Shown: positions 25,150 to 34,306 of the stretch, one piece after another
Position numbering within the stretch: the stretch's first letter is position 1
Layout: each line of letters starts with the position of its first letter
From: Bacillota bacterium
GTDB lineage: Bacteria > Bacillota > Clostridia > Acetivibrionales > DTU013
Reading direction: 5' to 3'
Assembly (NCBI GenBank): GCA_023426125.1
Contig: JAFABI010000113.1
Location: forward strand, 116,908-180,907
Length of the DNA stretch: 64,000 bases
The notes under the pieces: generated by a model
The model's input: only the letters and a program-made list of their open reading frames with translations
The model's database searches: none
Told to the model about the DNA's origin: nothing
Position numbers and translations under genes: made by a program

Positions 25150-26146
25150 TTTTGAGCCCTCCTGTCCCATAGATTCTGGGTTTTATCACCAGATCAATCA
25201 AAGGGGTTACGGCATTCATAAGAAGAATGGAATAACATACTCCTTCGGGATAGCCTCCCTTTAATCTTATCAGCACCGTAATCAACCCTGCCCCTACGGC
25301 AAAGATCACCTGTCCTCTCTTTGTAATGGGAATGGTGACCATGTCGGTAGCCATGAAAAAGGCTCCGATGATCAGCCCTCCCGACATCATGTGCAAGAGC
25401 GGGTCGCCGGTGAAATAGCCGCCAGGTCCGAAAATCCAGGTGAACAGGCCCACGGTTGCTATCATGATCACCGGTACCTGCCAGTTGACGTACTTTTTAT
25501 AAATGAGGTACAACCCGCCAAGGACCAGCAGGATGGTCGAGGTTTCGCCAATGCTCCCGTTCCTTGTTCCCAGGAGCAGCGCCTTATACATCTCCGGCTG
25601 GCTTCCGAAAGTCTCGATCAGCTTTGAATAACCCTCCAGCTTCAGTATCCCAAGGGTGGTAGCGCTGGTTACCCCGTCGACGGCGGAAGTCATCCCCGAC
25701 CAGGAAGTCATTGCGATGGGCCAGGAGACCATTAAAGCGGCCCTGCCGATATGCGCCGGATTGAAAATATTATATCCCAGGCCGCCCATGGAATGCTTTG
25801 CTACAACAATGGCAATGAAAGAGCCAATGGCCGGCATGTAGTAAGGCAAATCCGGCGGAACGCACATGGCCAGAAGGAGACCGGTCAAAAAGGCGCTTCC
25901 GTCAAAGGCGGTTATTTTCACCTTCCGTATTTTCTGCACCAGATACTCGAAAGCAACGGCAGAGACAATACCCACGGTCATATTGATCAAAGCGGGCAGG
26001 CCGAAGTAAATCGCGGCAAAAATTGCTGCAGGCGCCAGGGCCAGATTCACGTTCCACATGATCCTGGAGATGGATTCCTTGCTTTTTATATAGGGTGAGG
26101 TTGAAATGGAATAGATCGTATCATGAACGGCGGTTTCCGAACTCAT
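25142..26146 (-). CDS. rnfD: Rnf complex membrane flavoprotein subunit RnfD
   Basis: 334 aa from the ATG at 26146 (GGAGG 9 nt upstream; the ATG 6 bp further is too close). About ten membrane segments. DGVTSATTLGILK at about 175 is the site of covalent FMN attachment in RnfD/NqrB. GGLGYNIFNPAHIGRAAL at about 125 is highly conserved. Part of the ion-translocating core. 15 bp after rnfC. Confidence 0.95.
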   Translation of the reverse strand: MSSETAVHDTIYSISTSPYIKSKESISRIMWNVNLALAPAAIFAAIYFGLPALINMTVGIVSAVAFEYLVQKIRKVKITAFDGSAFLTGLLLAMCVPPDLPYYMPAIGSFIAIVVAKHSMGGLGYNIFNPAHIGRAALMVSWPIAMTSWSGMTSAVDGVTSATTLGILKLEGYSKLIETFGSQPEMYKALLLGTRNGSIGETSTILLVLGGLYLIYKKYVNWQVPVIMIATVGLFTWIFGPGGYFTGDPLLHMMSGGLIIGAFFMATDMVTIPITKRGQVIFAVGAGLITVLIRLKGGYPEGVCYSILLMNAVTPLIDLVIKPRIYGTGGLKNV

Positions 26147-26160
26147 GTGCATTTACCTCC

Positions 26161-27477
26161 TTATTTGTGTGCATGCTCCCAATTCTGCGATTTGGAATAC
26201 CTCAGGTACTGCACGATATTGCGTTTTGAGGGGCAGACATAAGCACAGCTGCCGCACTCGATACAATTCATCAGTCCGTAATTTTTTCTTGCCTCCTCGT
26301 GCCGGTTACGCTCCGAAAGTATGCTGAGCATACCGGGGATCAACCCGATAGGACATGCTTCAACACACCTTCCGCACCGGATGCAGGGCGATTCCTCCTC
26401 ATGGCTCAGCGCCTCCCTGCTCATGGCCAGTATCCCCGCAACCCCTTTCACGACAGGTACGTCCAGCGTAGATTGGGCATAGCCCATCATCGGCCCGCCG
26501 TTGATAATTTTTTCAGGGGTTTTGCCAAAGCCTCCGCAAAAATCAATGGCATCCTTAAAGCTTGTTCCTATTCGTACAGCGAGATTCTTCGGCTCCTTCA
26601 CAGCGTCTCCCGTTACGGTGGTAATCCTCTCGATCAGCGGAATGCCGTTTACCACTGCATTTGCAACAGCAACGATGGTTCCCACATTCAGCCCGACAAT
26701 GCCAATATCGGAATGCCTTTTTCCCGCCGGGATCTCACGTCCTGTCAAAACTTTGATAAACATTCTCTCCGCACCCTGGGGATACTTTGTAGGAACTGCC
26801 GCAACCCTGACATTCATGCCTTTGAAGGCTTCTGTAAACGCCTTGACGGCCTCCGGCTTGTTATCTTCCACGCCAACGATGACTCTGCCGACGCCCAGGG
26901 ATTTCATCGCTATTTTGACACCCGCTACGATACGGTCCGTCTGCTCGATCATCAGCCGGTAGTCCGAAGTCAGATATGGCTCGCATTCCGAGGCGTTCAG
27001 AAGGATTGTGTCTATTTTTTTCTCGGGGCCATAGGATAATTTGATATGCGTAGGAAAATTGGCTCCCCCCAGCCCCACGATTCCCGACTCCCTTATGATT
27101 TGATGGATCTCCGCCGGCTCCAGCTTTTCCCAATCCCGCTGCAGCGGCAAACCTTCCACCCACTCGTCAAGTCCGTCGCTTTCGATAACAATGGACAGAC
27201 TCCGGCTGCGGTACGAGCTTTCATATTCGGCAATATCGGCTACCTTGCCGGAGATTGAAGCATGTACCCAGCTGGTTATGAACGCATCGTCCCTGGCGAT
27301 GAGCTGTCCTTTTTTTACGTGATCGCCAACCTTGACAACAGGAATGCCCGGAGCTCCAATATGCTGGCTCACCGGAATAATCACCTTCCGGGGCGGTGGC
27401 AATGTTTCAATGGGCTTGTTGGAGGTCAAGCCTTTGCAATCCCCGGGATGTACGCCTCCACGAAAGCTTTTGGCCAC
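26161..27477 (-). CDS. rnfC: Rnf complex NADH/ferredoxin-side subunit RnfC
   Basis: 438 aa, GTG start at 27477 with AGAAGGTG upstream. N-terminal barrel-sandwich part (VVKVGDHVKKGQLIA), then the NADH/FMN-binding region GIVGLGGANFPTHIKLSYG (about 140) and LLNASECEPYLTSD, and near the C-terminus two [4Fe-4S] motifs, CIRCGRCVEACPIGLIP (about 370) and CIECGSCAYVCPSKRN (about 410). Soluble electron-input or output subunit contacting NAD. First rnf gene, 49 bp after rseC. Confidence 0.95.
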   Translation of the reverse strand: MAKSFRGGVHPGDCKGLTSNKPIETLPPPRKVIIPVSQHIGAPGIPVVKVGDHVKKGQLIARDDAFITSWVHASISGKVADIAEYESSYRSRSLSIVIESDGLDEWVEGLPLQRDWEKLEPAEIHQIIRESGIVGLGGANFPTHIKLSYGPEKKIDTILLNASECEPYLTSDYRLMIEQTDRIVAGVKIAMKSLGVGRVIVGVEDNKPEAVKAFTEAFKGMNVRVAAVPTKYPQGAERMFIKVLTGREIPAGKRHSDIGIVGLNVGTIVAVANAVVNGIPLIERITTVTGDAVKEPKNLAVRIGTSFKDAIDFCGGFGKTPEKIINGGPMMGYAQSTLDVPVVKGVAGILAMSREALSHEEESPCIRCGRCVEACPIGLIPGMLSILSERNRHEEARKNYGLMNCIECGSCAYVCPSKRNIVQYLRYSKSQNWEHAHK

Positions 27478-27526
27478 TCGTTTTCACCTTCTCTGCTGTT
27501 ATTACGGACAATTTGTCCCATGTCCG

Positions 27527-27940
27527 TTACTTTTCAATGCTGATGATGGTAGGTAAAGATCTTTCCTTTTTCGCGACCGACCGGTCAAAGAATTTTATGA
27601 ATGCCGCCGCAGATAAGAAAGCGGCCACTCCTCCGGTGATCATCCCGGTATCCGTATTGATACCCGCCAAACGGCTGAATACGTTCCCTAGAATGACTCC
27701 GATGAAAACCGCCAACAAAGGCAAAACAAAAATAATGAACGCCCCTTTTATCTCATTCGACTCTTTGACCTGGAAGTTTACCCGCTGTCCCGGCTTTGCC
27801 ACAAGGTCGTTTTTTACGGTAATAATTGCCGAATCATTCCCCGGGCATGCGCCGCAGTTTTTGCAGTCATTGTGTTTCCCTGCTTTGACCTTTGCCAGAT
27901 TTCCGACGACTTCGATGACCAGACCTTCCTCAGTTTTCAT
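27527..27940 (-). CDS. RseC/MucC-family protein heading the rnf operon
   Basis: 137 aa from the ATG at 27940 with GAGGAG 9 nt upstream (an in-frame GTG at 27949 overlaps that site). N-terminal beta region EEGLVIEVVGNLAKVKAG with four Cys in DCKNCGACPGND (about 27-40), which may bind a cluster or metal. Two membrane helices (about 72-95 and 103-125). RseC-like proteins are found with Rnf/SoxR-reducing genes and influence iron-sulfur redox systems. Same direction and only 49 bp before rnfC, so probably co-transcribed. Confidence 0.85.
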   Translation of the reverse strand: MKTEEGLVIEVVGNLAKVKAGKHNDCKNCGACPGNDSAIITVKNDLVAKPGQRVNFQVKESNEIKGAFIIFVLPLLAVFIGVILGNVFSRLAGINTDTGMITGGVAAFLSAAAFIKFFDRSVAKKERSLPTIISIEK

Positions 27941-28353
27941 CTTCCACACTCCTCAATGAACGAATAACGGAAACTTCGTTTTTTGCAATACGAAGCCGGG
28001 CATAGGTAAATAGACTTACGCCTGTGATATAGCCTTTGAAGTTTTGCCTGTGGATTTTTACTTTACGGCAGCAAAAAATATAGTTTTAAAACACCTTCAG
28101 AAACCATCGCAAAGCTTCAACGCGTTATTTCCGAAAGGTCAAGTTCAAATTTTTCCGCTGCCGTATTTTTAATTTGTTAATAAAATAACAATCTATTTAA
28201 ATTTCCGGATAATAACAGTATACACAAAAAGGCTTGATAAATTATTGTCAATTATTTGTTTTTTTATGAATTTCTTTTGAAGTTTTTACTTCCCGTTATG
28301 AGAGCCATGACGGTTATCCGTGTATATTTTTCGGAAGCCGCTTTTCTGCTCAG
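27941..28353. other. Intergenic region between rseC-rnf and the HopA1-like gene
   Basis: 413 bp with no reading frame I can support. It contains a long imperfect dyad ACGGCAGC (near 28064) / GCTGCCGT (near 28160) and AT-rich DNA at 28165-28270. TTGACA on the minus strand near 28250 has no -10 box at normal spacing, so the rnf promoter is not assigned. Confidence 0.4.
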
Positions 28354-29160
28354 TTATCCCCAGATATATTTTTCAGACCCTTTATTCGCAAAGGGCAATT
28401 TTATGGACAGGCCTCTCTGGTCGAAGGCTTTTGCCAGCTTCTGGCTAAAGTTGGGACAGGAGCAGGACCGGTTGGATGCTAAAACACTATAAATCGCATC
28501 TGCACGGGGTTCCGAGAAGGTCAGTTCCTGACCGTTGTAGTTGATGCCCTCGCCATAGGCCACATCGACGTCCAGGTACTGTTTGGCAAACGGAATTAGC
28601 GGCCCCGGCGCGGCTGAGGGGTTGGCGTAAAAGGACAGCATTTCAAGCAGAATGGAGATCTGGGGGAATATGTATACCCCGCCGGAGGTTGTGGGTATGG
28701 GAACCCGAAGATAAATGACAATTTTATCCCGTTTTACAGGGTTACTTCCGGCGACGCCTAACAAGACCTTATATGTATAGATCATTTTGCCTATTTGATT
28801 CGCAGCCATGTCGGATAATGTAGAAACGACATCAATCGCGCTACCCTGCGTATCTACATTTACAACTACCCGTACATTTACCCAGCTGCCGGACAGCGGC
28901 GTATTGCCTGTGTGTTTGATGTAATATCTCTGTAAATGCAAAATAACGTTGGTATCGAATAGTTTTCTGCCCGCTATATATTGGAGCCGATCGGTATCCA
29001 AAAGCTCGAAATACGCGTTCCCCGCTTCGCACGGATCCGTCGTAAGCCGGTTATATACGTCATCGCGGGTGGCAGAAGGAGCGATCAGCTCTCCTGCCGC
29101 GTTATAAAAACGCTGGTAGATATCGTAGATGACAGGAGCGCAGTTTCTGTCAAAATCCAT
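28354..29160 (-). CDS. HopA1-like family protein
   Basis: 268 aa from the ATG at 29160 with GGAG 6 nt upstream. The pattern fits the HopA1-like family as I know it from cyanobacterial and actinobacterial proteins: VNVRVVVNVDTQGSAIDVVS in the middle, then KRDKIVIYLRVP (about 150), a region ELTFSEPRADAIYSVL (about 220) and the C-terminus GLSIKLPFANKGSEKYIWG resembling the family ending G(I/L)xLxxPyxNxxSExxY. HopA1 is a Pseudomonas effector; a relative (LxmY) takes part in class V lanthipeptide synthesis. Function here is unknown. Divergently oriented to the giant-protein block, 268 bp away. Related in position to a RiPP-type radical SAM gene 12 kb downstream. Family assignment moderately sure. 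Confidence 0.6.
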   Translation of the reverse strand: MDFDRNCAPVIYDIYQRFYNAAGELIAPSATRDDVYNRLTTDPCEAGNAYFELLDTDRLQYIAGRKLFDTNVILHLQRYYIKHTGNTPLSGSWVNVRVVVNVDTQGSAIDVVSTLSDMAANQIGKMIYTYKVLLGVAGSNPVKRDKIVIYLRVPIPTTSGGVYIFPQISILLEMLSFYANPSAAPGPLIPFAKQYLDVDVAYGEGINYNGQELTFSEPRADAIYSVLASNRSCSCPNFSQKLAKAFDQRGLSIKLPFANKGSEKYIWG

Positions 29161-29245
29161 AAAAATCTCCATTTACTGTTTGAATTTTGTCATAAAAGTA
29201 TTATATAATAAAAACTGGTAAATGCAAAGGGGAAATTGAGCAGCT

Positions 29246-29376
29246 TCAATTCGCGATATGAAATCTATCCTGTCCTTCCGAGGAGCAACGCGACGTGGGA
29301 ATCTCGCTTTTAAGGTTTGCAGAGATTGCTGTAAGCGATCCTCGCAATGATAAATCAAGACAAATTGCGAATTGAA
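29246..29376. repeat. Composite palindromic intergenic repeat, copy 2
   Basis: Outer arms TTCAATTCGC / GCGAATTGAA enclose a degraded core of the CGAGGAGC...GATCCTCGCAATGA type that is also seen at 9680-9870. Lies in the divergent intergenic region between the HopA1-like gene and the giant-protein block. Confidence 0.55.
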
Positions 29377-29427
29377 ATAGAGCATAAAAAACATCAGGAA
29401 GCGGAGCAGCGAAAGGAGGGGATGCGA

Positions 29428-30459
29428 TTGGACATGAATTTTCATTTCTACGCGGTAAAAGTCATCGCATTGCTGTCGGGTTTCGATCCATTTGAGGCCA
29501 TTGTGATTGCCGACTCCTCGCAATACACGGATGATTATTTCACAGATGAAGCCTATGCGCTTGAGGGCGTGCCTGCTTTCGCCCGGATGCTTATGCAGGG
29601 GGATAAGTTTAAAACCGTACCGACAGGTTTTACCGTGATGAACAATGGAATTGGTTTGCTGCAGCAGGTGAACCAAAAAAATTATATTATCCCGTTTCAC
29701 TTCATTCCCCCCTATTATCGGCGTACAGGTCACGATTATAAGGTTATCCGGGCTCATCTCGGGGACAAATATCTTATCAATCAGCTTCTTGATAAGGCGG
29801 CCCGTTCGTATAAGGAGAGCGGGTCCGATGATGAGAAGCTGTCCGGCTTGATCCGCATGGGGATTACCCTGCATATTTTTGCGGATACATATGCCCATGA
29901 AAATTTCAACGGCTATTCTTCGGATGCAAACTCTGCCCGTGTGGTTTCGGCAAAGGAAAATCACCGGAAGGAGCGTACTCATGATTACGCCATCTACAAC
30001 AATTTGCCGAAGGTGGGGCATGCCTGTGTCGGTACGGCGCCGGACGAGTCCTGCATCGAATTTGCTTTGGAGCAGGGGGCCGCGGGCGAAATCCGCTGGG
30101 GAAGGGATAATACCAAGGACTTTAAGGAGTGTGCGTATGAGATATTAAAGTATTTAACGGAAATAAAACGCGGCGTATCGCCTGACAATAAAGACCAGAT
30201 GGATGCCATGCTGGATCTGGGATTTACCGAAGCATCGCCGGCGAAATGGGAGAATACCTGGGAGAACGCCTGGGAGGCTTACCGGGGAGCCTTGCCCGAA
30301 TACCATGATTTCCATTATTCCAGGGTGCGGTTCAAAACGTGCCTGCAGCCGTTTAAGAGCAGCCAGGGAACCCTCAGAGCGAATCCTTTCTTTTATTACT
30401 ATAACTACAACGCATATCTGATCCGGGAGACGGTGAAGCAGATCCTGACCGATCCGTAA
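29428..30459 (+). CDS. DUF6765-like protein (zinc phospholipase C-like fold?)
   Basis: About 343 aa from TTG 29428, which has AAAGGAGG at 8 nt; ATG 29422 is too close and ATG 29434 a bit far. Starts MNFHFYAVKVIALLSGFDPFEA and ADSSQYTDDYFTD, then GITLHIFADTYAHENFNGYSS at about 150. The H/D-rich helical pattern (HFY, SSQYTDD, LHIFADTYAHE) resembles DUF6765 and, more distantly, bacterial zinc-dependent phospholipase C-like proteins where such His/Asp residues bind metal (inference). No signal peptide. First plus-strand gene of the block, 58 bp before the giant DUF6603-like gene. Confidence 0.65.
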   Translation: MDMNFHFYAVKVIALLSGFDPFEAIVIADSSQYTDDYFTDEAYALEGVPAFARMLMQGDKFKTVPTGFTVMNNGIGLLQQVNQKNYIIPFHFIPPYYRRTGHDYKVIRAHLGDKYLINQLLDKAARSYKESGSDDEKLSGLIRMGITLHIFADTYAHENFNGYSSDANSARVVSAKENHRKERTHDYAIYNNLPKVGHACVGTAPDESCIEFALEQGAAGEIRWGRDNTKDFKECAYEILKYLTEIKRGVSPDNKDQMDAMLDLGFTEASPAKWENTWENAWEAYRGALPEYHDFHYSRVRFKTCLQPFKSSQGTLRANPFFYYYNYNAYLIRETVKQILTDP

Positions 30460-30517
30460 AGGGAATGCGGGAAGCTGTAAGCCGCAGCCGGGCTGGAAGC
30501 TGAAAGGGGTGGCGGAG

Positions 30518-33500
30518 TTGAGTGAATTGTACGAAAGCCTCATAGATGAATTAAAAGACAAAGGGCAGTGGTCGGAGTGTTCCCTGTCCCAACTGCCGGC
30601 GATCGCAAGGGCGATGAGAGGATACCTGACGGACAAAGCAGGCTATCAGGTTCTTGAGAAGAATTCGGAGCAATTATGGGCGACGCTTCAGTTTTCAGAG
30701 CTAACAATGATGGGCATTCCGCTTACGGATACGAGAGTAAGGTTTTCCATGACGGATGACGGGAATATCCCGCTAACGGTGTCGATTATGCTCGAGGACT
30801 ATCCCGGACTGCATTTCCTGGAAAGTCTTCTGCCCATAAAGCTCGGACATATCCTGTATTCGATCCGGGTTCCGGCCATCTGCTATCCCCCCGTACTGTC
30901 GGCTGCGGGGGAAGTTGAGCTGAAGGATGAACAATGGGAGCTCGAGGTTACCCATATCAGTGGGACGGGCTCTTTTACTGTGAATATATCCGGAGGAAAA
31001 GAGAAACAGGGCTATTCCCTCGAGGAACTCTGTAAACTGGTCGGAATCGGGGATTTTCTCCGGCATCTGCCCGATGAATTGACGGCGGCTTTTTCCCGCG
31101 TATTGCTGGAAGAGGTGGAGGTTGCCTATAATTTTGAAGACAAGAGAGTAGAGTCTTTTGCCGTCGCCATGGGGATCGATGCCGAATGGCAGGTGTTTCA
31201 AGGCTTTTGCATAAAAGACCCCGGCTGCCGTCTAAAGATCTCCTATTTGCACCTGGATGACAATTTGAGCTGCTCCAGCTTTTTTGTATCGGTGAAGGGT
31301 TCATTTGAAATCGGAGATGAATGTATCCCCGTAACGCTGGAGTACGATGAAGGGAATAAAATCTTCAGCGTATTGATACAGGGAGAAAAGCCGGTAGCCT
31401 TACCGGATTTAAGCCAATTATCCCATTTGATCGGGGACATTGATTTATCCTCCAGGCTGCCGGAAGGGTACCGGTCATCCGGTTTGCTCCTGCATAAGCT
31501 GGGGATCTGTTTTCAATGCGGAGGAAACGGCCTTTTGCGTTTCTTTTTTGACGTGGGGCTGGAAGCGGAATGGAAACTTTTTGGGAATTTGTGTGTCCAT
31601 GAACTGGTTTTGCATTATGACCACGGAAGCGGCGAAGACAGCGTCATGTTCGGGGGGAAGTTCTCCGTGGAGGATACGGAATTTGCGGTGTCGGTACAGA
31701 AGGAAGCCGGGAAATATTTATTGTTTGGCGCGCCGGTGAACCCTCTGACCATCTCCGTTGAAGAAATCTGCGCGTTCCTGGGGTTTACGCAAATACCGGC
31801 GGTATATCCGGTCAGGTTATCCCTGCTGGATATAAAGCTGGAATGGGATACCCGAACCGATACGATGTATATCGGACTTAGGGAAGGGCATGGAAAGCTA
31901 TTCCTGTACCGGAGAAAAGAGGAGCAAAACACAAAGTACCTATTCGGAATCGGGTTCAATGACAGGATCGCTTTGAAGGATATGCCCTTTGCGGGCAATT
32001 ATGCCGGACTGCTGGAGGATCCCGGCATCGATAAAATGTATCTGCTGATTGCTTCCGAAGACATGAAGCCGGACTGCTCCTATCTGCCGGAGCTGAATGA
32101 CGTGACGGCGGCAAAAGGCGTCTCCTTCCTGTCGGTGTTATCTGCGGCCGGCGAGGAAAGGGCCTGCGTTTTCCGTTTTACGCCGCAGAGCGGCGGCAAG
32201 AAGCTCCTTGCCGGACAGGCGGGAGGGAATTCCATTCTTGAGATCCATAAAACGGCGGGACCTTTTGTTTTGAACAAAATCTCTTTATCCTTCGCCGATG
32301 GCGTCGTCTGGTTTGCGGTGGATGCGGGAATACAGCTGAACGGCTTTCAATTTATTCTGGAGGGGCTGGGAGCGGGCTACAGCCTGGCGGATAAAACGGT
32401 GGCGTTTACCTTGAACGGACTTCTGGCGGATATCCGTACCGGGACTTTTTCCCTGGGAGGAAGCCTGTTGAAAAAAACGGCGGATACCTATGAAGGGTCG
32501 CTGCTGTTGCAGGCGGGATACTTGACGCTGACCGCATTTGGCGGGTATGAGAAGAAAAATTTCACCTCCGTCTACGCATGGGCCTGCCTGAATGCGCAGA
32601 TCGGCGGGCCGCCCTGCTTCTATGTGACCGGGATCGCCGCGGGGTTCGGATATAACCGGGGGCTCTATATACCGCCCATTGAGCAGCTGGAGGATTGCCC
32701 CCTGATAAAAAGCATGTCCGGCGGTATCGGGCCGGAGGATATGGACAGCCTGCTTCCGGTGGAGCAGGGAGAGAGCTGGTTCGGTGCAGGCGTTGCTTTT
32801 CAATCCTTTAAAATGGTTGACTCGGTCGCTGTGCTTACGGTGGCGCTGGGAAAAGACACCGAAGTGAATCTGGTGGGCAGATCCTGCATGACCATCCCCT
32901 TCGGCGCCAATGAAAACGCAAGTCCCATTGCCAAAGCTGTCCTGCTCCTGCGCGGCAGCTTCCGCAAAAGCGAAGGCAGGATTGCTGTTGAAGCGGCGCT
33001 GGCAAGCGATTCCTATATTTTGTCAAGGGACTGCAGGATCGGAGGGCAGTTTGCCTACTATTCCTGGTTCAACGGCGATTTCGTGTTAACCCTTGGAGGC
33101 TATCGCAGCGGATATCGGAAACCGGAGCAGTATCCCGACGTACCAAGGCTTTCGCTGAATTGGAATTTAAGTGATTCCATCCATGTGCAGGGCAGCATTT
33201 ATTTTGCCTTAACCCCTTCCTGTGTGATGGCGGGAGGAGAACTGGATTTGCTGTTCCATGCGGCCAACATCAAGGCCTGGTTTCACGCAAATGTGGATAT
33301 TTACCTGGCCTGGCAGCCTTATTCCTACGATATTCAGGTACAGGTCAATATTGGCGTACAGGTGGATCTCTGGCTTTGCAAGGTGCGGGTGGAGGTAGGC
33401 TGCGGATTGCATATCTGGGGGCCTGATTTCGCGGGGGTGGCCAGAGTGGAATTGTGGTGCGTCAGTTTTTCCATCCCCTTTGGAAAACAGGGAGGGCCGC

Positions 33501-34261
33501 GGCAGAATTATATCGATGTGCCCACCTTTATCTCTTCTTTCCTGACGGCGCCGCAAAACCGGATAGAAGGCCGGATAGAAGCTGGGAACGCCGCCTTTAA
33601 GGGAAGCGATATCACCCTTGTGGGCGGGTTGATGAAGCAGCAGGAGAAAGAGGATTTATGGAAAATAAACGCGGAGGAGCTGAGGATCCAGGTCAAAACC
33701 CCGGTGCCCTGCAGCAGGATCGAAGGTCTGAAATGCGCTGGCCCGGAGACCAGGGACGGATTCACGCTGCGGACATGCAGGAATACGGCCGGCGGCGTTG
33801 TGAAAATCAGCCCTATGCTTACCATTGTGATTGAACGGGAGGATAAGGGATACGCCGGAGATTTTATTGCCGCGCCCATCGAAGAGGAGGTTCCGGCCGC
33901 CCTCTGGGCAGCGGAGGATTACTCCGGGGAAACCATAGCCGCATGGACGGGAGCGGTCATTACAGTGGCGCCGGGAGATTGTCCCTGTAAAAACTGCAGT
34001 ACGGATATACTCCCGGAAGCGCCGGATCACATTTCGCTGACGAAAACGGCGGCTCCTGAACGCGAAGCATGGGAGCATGAGGAATATAACTGGATACAGC
34101 ATTTGAAGGACGTGAATGCCGGAAGGGCGGCGGAGAACAGACAGGATATTTTGAAGGCGCTCCATATGGAGGATATCCCCATGGTTCTGGAAGAGACGGC
34201 CAGGGAGCCGGAAAATCTGTTCAGCGATTCCATTCAGGTGGCCACGACGGGAGAACGTTGA
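30518..34261 (+). CDS. Giant beta-rich DUF6603-like protein
   Basis: About 1247 aa; TTG start at 30518 preferred since AAAGGGG lies 8 nt upstream (GTG 30509 overlaps it). No signal peptide or membrane helix. The first 550 residues look like successive beta-sandwich-type segments that alternate with short helical 'LEELCKLVGIGDFL'-like spacers, seen again as 'VEEICAFLGFTQIP'. The central region has PCFYVTGIAAGFGYNRGL (about 705), a signature I associate with DUF6603. Downstream is a beta-rich part YDIQVQVNIGVQVDLWLCKV (about 945) ending in a Trp-rich strand; the C-terminal 200 residues are more variable with CPCKNC (about 1153). Function unknown. GC-rich codon use. 45 bp before the next gene. 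Confidence 0.72.
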   Translation: MSELYESLIDELKDKGQWSECSLSQLPAIARAMRGYLTDKAGYQVLEKNSEQLWATLQFSELTMMGIPLTDTRVRFSMTDDGNIPLTVSIMLEDYPGLHFLESLLPIKLGHILYSIRVPAICYPPVLSAAGEVELKDEQWELEVTHISGTGSFTVNISGGKEKQGYSLEELCKLVGIGDFLRHLPDELTAAFSRVLLEEVEVAYNFEDKRVESFAVAMGIDAEWQVFQGFCIKDPGCRLKISYLHLDDNLSCSSFFVSVKGSFEIGDECIPVTLEYDEGNKIFSVLIQGEKPVALPDLSQLSHLIGDIDLSSRLPEGYRSSGLLLHKLGICFQCGGNGLLRFFFDVGLEAEWKLFGNLCVHELVLHYDHGSGEDSVMFGGKFSVEDTEFAVSVQKEAGKYLLFGAPVNPLTISVEEICAFLGFTQIPAVYPVRLSLLDIKLEWDTRTDTMYIGLREGHGKLFLYRRKEEQNTKYLFGIGFNDRIALKDMPFAGNYAGLLEDPGIDKMYLLIASEDMKPDCSYLPELNDVTAAKGVSFLSVLSAAGEERACVFRFTPQSGGKKLLAGQAGGNSILEIHKTAGPFVLNKISLSFADGVVWFAVDAGIQLNGFQFILEGLGAGYSLADKTVAFTLNGLLADIRTGTFSLGGSLLKKTADTYEGSLLLQAGYLTLTAFGGYEKKNFTSVYAWACLNAQIGGPPCFYVTGIAAGFGYNRGLYIPPIEQLEDCPLIKSMSGGIGPEDMDSLLPVEQGESWFGAGVAFQSFKMVDSVAVLTVALGKDTEVNLVGRSCMTIPFGANENASPIAKAVLLLRGSFRKSEGRIAVEAALASDSYILSRDCRIGGQFAYYSWFNGDFVLTLGGYRSGYRKPEQYPDVPRLSLNWNLSDSIHVQGSIYFALTPSCVMAGGELDLLFHAANIKAWFHANVDIYLAWQPYSYDIQVQVNIGVQVDLWLCKVRVEVGCGLHIWGPDFAGVARVELWCVSFSIPFGKQGGPRQNYIDVPTFISSFLTAPQNRIEGRIEAGNAAFKGSDITLVGGLMKQQEKEDLWKINAEELRIQVKTPVPCSRIEGLKCAGPETRDGFTLRTCRNTAGGVVKISPMLTIVIEREDKGYAGDFIAAPIEEEVPAALWAAEDYSGETIAAWTGAVITVAPGDCPCKNCSTDILPEAPDHISLTKTAAPEREAWEHEEYNWIQHLKDVNAGRAAENRQDILKALHMEDIPMVLEETAREPENLFSDSIQVATTGER

Positions 34262-34306
34262 AGAAAAAGCGGAAAGCCGTGCAAATAGCGGCGGAATGGA
34301 GGCAGG

